From NCBI RefSeq assembly GCF_030936135.1, contig NC_082595.1, positions 107,797,334 to 107,861,333 of the forward strand: 64,000 nt of DNA, written 5' to 3'. Source of the stretch: Gavia stellata (Eukaryota; Chordata; Aves; Gaviiformes; Gaviidae). The translations under genes were made by a program, and so were the position numbers. The notes below the pieces were generated by a model, which made no database searches, was not told the DNA's origin, and saw only the letters and a list, made by a program, of their open reading frames with translations. Positions 47,101-64,000 of the stretch are shown here, piece by piece (position 1 is the stretch's first letter; each line of letters opens with the position of its first letter).

Positions 47101-49208
47101 TCAAAGACAATGCATTGCCGTAGGTCGATTCCTATGTGTAAATTAGGATCTCCAGATCTCCAGCCCTTTGTCCTATCTGCATTCCTTCCATCTTTGCAAA
47201 ACAGAAAATGTCTTACACGTGAAAAAAGATCTACTACTTTGGAACTTCCTAAGGGAAATGACTTAACCATGCAGTAACCTGCTGCTACCCTGCTCATTCC
47301 TACTGGAAAGGCCCGAGTGTATAGTTCCATGGTTTATAGTTAGCATTCTGTCCTGGAATATGCCAAAAATACTCACATTGAAACAAAATGTTTCAGTATA
47401 TTTGCAGAGTACCTACTTGATTTTACACTAACCCAAATTCTCACTAGCCTGAACACCAGTGCAGTTTTAAAGCAGCCACGTTGATGAGGAGCGTGTGCAG
47501 CATCTGAGATTTTAGTTGGTACCCATTCACCGTTATCAATGAGGGCTGACAGCCTGACATCAACTTGTCAGTAAGCACTACGTTCATTGATGTGTGGCTC
47601 CAGCAGCAGAGAACATATGGGAAAAGCATGTTCCATCTAGCTTGTCATCCCATAAGGCATCTCTACTTAGGCAGCAAACTGATGACAAGCTTGGAGGAAA
47701 GTCTCTTCACTTGAGTATTTTCTTTCCTTAAAGGGAACAAACACAAGCAAAATACAAACACTGTGTGCCGGGTGAGAAAACCATTCTTTCCCTAGACTCA
47801 CCATTTTGTTTTCCAACCTTGATATGACAAGTGAGAATCAAGTACGTTAGTCAGTCCTAGTCTAGAGCTTTAAAGGGCTCTCCTTCAAGCACCGAAGGCC
47901 TGGAGCGATTCCAGCTGAAGCTGGTGGGGAGTTTTTTCTTGAATTCAAAGGGAACAAGATGCCTATTTTAAAGATCATGAGAGTTAAAAAAAAAAAAAAA
48001 AAGACGACTCCCTTGTCAAAGAGCAGAGAAACCATAGACAGCAAGTGAATGAAACCAGTGTCATTATAAAGTTTAGAGGTCGCCAACACTATGTTTTATT
48101 CCAGCTGGCAGGCAAGAAGGCTTGTGAAAAGACATAACGGAGTGTTTTTATTGTTGTTATTTTCTGTATACCCTGGTTTGAACCATCCCAATCTTTCTTG
48201 GAGGGAATCTGATACTTATAAATAGTTGAGGTTAAACCCCCAAAGAGTTTTCAAGGCAAAGGTCTGGTTTGGGATCAATGCTTTAAACCTTAATTAGAAA
48301 GACAGAGAGAAGAAAACAGAAAGTCAGTTAACCTCCTTATTTCTGAGCAGTGTGAGACTACAGGCACGTGCCCCATGAAACAAGCTTACTCTAAGTAAAG
48401 TTCTCATCAACTGCAATCTTTTAAGTGAGGATACAATGCTATTAACCAGATCTGCAATTTCAGGCCAACTGCAGAAAATCTCACTTTGAATAAAGTATGA
48501 TGGTGCTGAAGCTCTTAGAAGTGTGCTACAGCCCCTTCCACCACCCCGCAGATACAAGCGTTATCCCAGGGAGGCTGTAGCCTCATTTTATGATGGGATG
48601 CGATGAGCAGCAAGGCAAAATTAAGTGGGACAGGGCCATAATGCCAGGGACTGTCCCCCAAAGGACCCTCACACCACATTTGCCCTGTATGGATTCCACA
48701 AAGGACTGTTCACATGTACAAATCAAATTCCTTCTGGAGAGGAGACAAAAATGGTGAGAATTTAGGATCAATCTACCTGAAGAAAGTCCAGCTGCTAAAT
48801 AGACATGGATAGCAAGAACAATACAGGACAAAAATAGAGAACTAAGTAAGGGAGAATGAGCATTGAAATGAACGTCGTTTGAGAAATAGTGAAGTATCGG
48901 GGAAAAGCAGTGATGTAGACAGAATAGAGGTGCACAGCTGGTCCTATACGGGTTACTGTCAGATACAGGATTTGTATCTTAATAAACGAATCATGAACTT
49001 TGAAAAATTATGGTTTATCTACTTACACGTTTCTAAAGAGAGTTAAGTCAGATTAACGTTAACATCAAAGTGCTGCTGGATTTAATCACATCTCTGCTGA
49101 ACTTTAATGATTTTGCCTGAAGACTTCTAGGTCTACAATGCCTGCCAAAAAATTCAAAAGAAGTTCTCTGCATGCAAAAAAGATCAACCAAAAAGCTGGA
49201 ACGGATAT
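47101..49208. other. No gene seen between the opsin and MMUT
   Basis: This is AT-rich intergenic sequence with an 18-base poly-A at about 47985-48002. It may include part of a long MMUT 3' untranslated region. Confidence 0.45.
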
Positions 49209-49214
49209 TTTATT
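49209..49214 (-). terminator. Candidate poly(A) signal of MMUT
   Basis: The minus strand reads AATAAA about 273 bases after the MMUT stop codon. Use is inferred. Confidence 0.45.
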
Positions 49215-49486
49215 TATCGGTATATCTGGAAAAAAACCCCAAACCCACCTACTGAATTCCCTTCATTCCCTGAAGTCATAGTTCCAGAGATAAAATTTTT
49301 TTGTGGGTACATATATAAATAATCCTCAAACAGAACAAGCAGAGAATTTAAAACTTTCTTAGAAAGCACAAAACACCAGGCCACAGGGCAGTGGAACCAA
49401 AGGTATGTGGCTGGCCATCCCTTTCTGATGATTACATTCCGTAAGCGATTAGTCTAAGGCTGGTTGCGTTGTGTGACATTTCAGCA

Positions 49487-63802
<14,316 letters not shown>

Positions 63803-64000
63803 CTGGAAGGAAAAGGAGAGCTCTGAAGCTCAGCGGTTCTGCCACGGGGCTGAGGCAGATTAGTCACACACATACTACTGCAATGAAATGAATGCAAGAT
63901 TCCCAGTAGAAATACTGTAATCATATCAAAAGCTGAAAAAGAAAACAGTCAATAATAAACATCCAATCAAATTGATATATCACTTATCAATATCTTGGAC

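Overview
The window looks like nuclear DNA from a bird. It has interrupted vertebrate genes with GT-AG introns, many CR1 LINE fragments carrying the avian 3' tail (ATTCTATG or GATTCTGT octamers), an avian-style ERVL-type LTR, and a neuropsin-family opsin of a kind missing from placental mammals. No bacterial, phage or CRISPR features were seen. The species cannot be named from the sequence alone.

Layout, left to right: (1) A C2H2 zinc-finger gene on the minus strand, complete in three coding exons (1836-6134, 1135 aa), transcribed from a CpG-island promoter near 5.9-6.4 kb. I do not recognise it by name. (2) About 31 kb (6.4-37.5 kb) without a convincing host gene. It holds CR1 copies (one with a 546-codon open reverse-transcriptase frame), a rearranged LTR with inverted heads, a decayed minus-strand retroviral pol piece, old MIR-like SINE relics, and several short inverted or tandem repeats. 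(3) A plus-strand neuropsin (Opn5-family) opsin gene, complete in four coding exons (37866-43539, 348 aa). It keeps the retinal-binding lysine, the disulfide cysteines, the Glu181 equivalent and NPxxY, but has Ile-Arg-Phe where DRY is expected. (4) The 3' half of MMUT (methylmalonyl-CoA mutase) on the minus strand: eight exons, equivalent to human exons 6-13 and residues 362-750 with no net length change. The 5' half lies beyond the right edge.

The opsin and MMUT converge tail to tail about 6 kb apart. In human, OPN5 and MMUT also share chromosome band 6p12, so the linkage is probably old. The three host genes do not obviously work together: they encode a nuclear DNA-binding protein, a photoreceptor and a mitochondrial enzyme.

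Limits: splice sites were read by eye from reading frame and GT/AG signals. Transcription starts, untranslated regions and repeat edges are approximate. Family names for repeats rest on recognised sequence character, not a database search.
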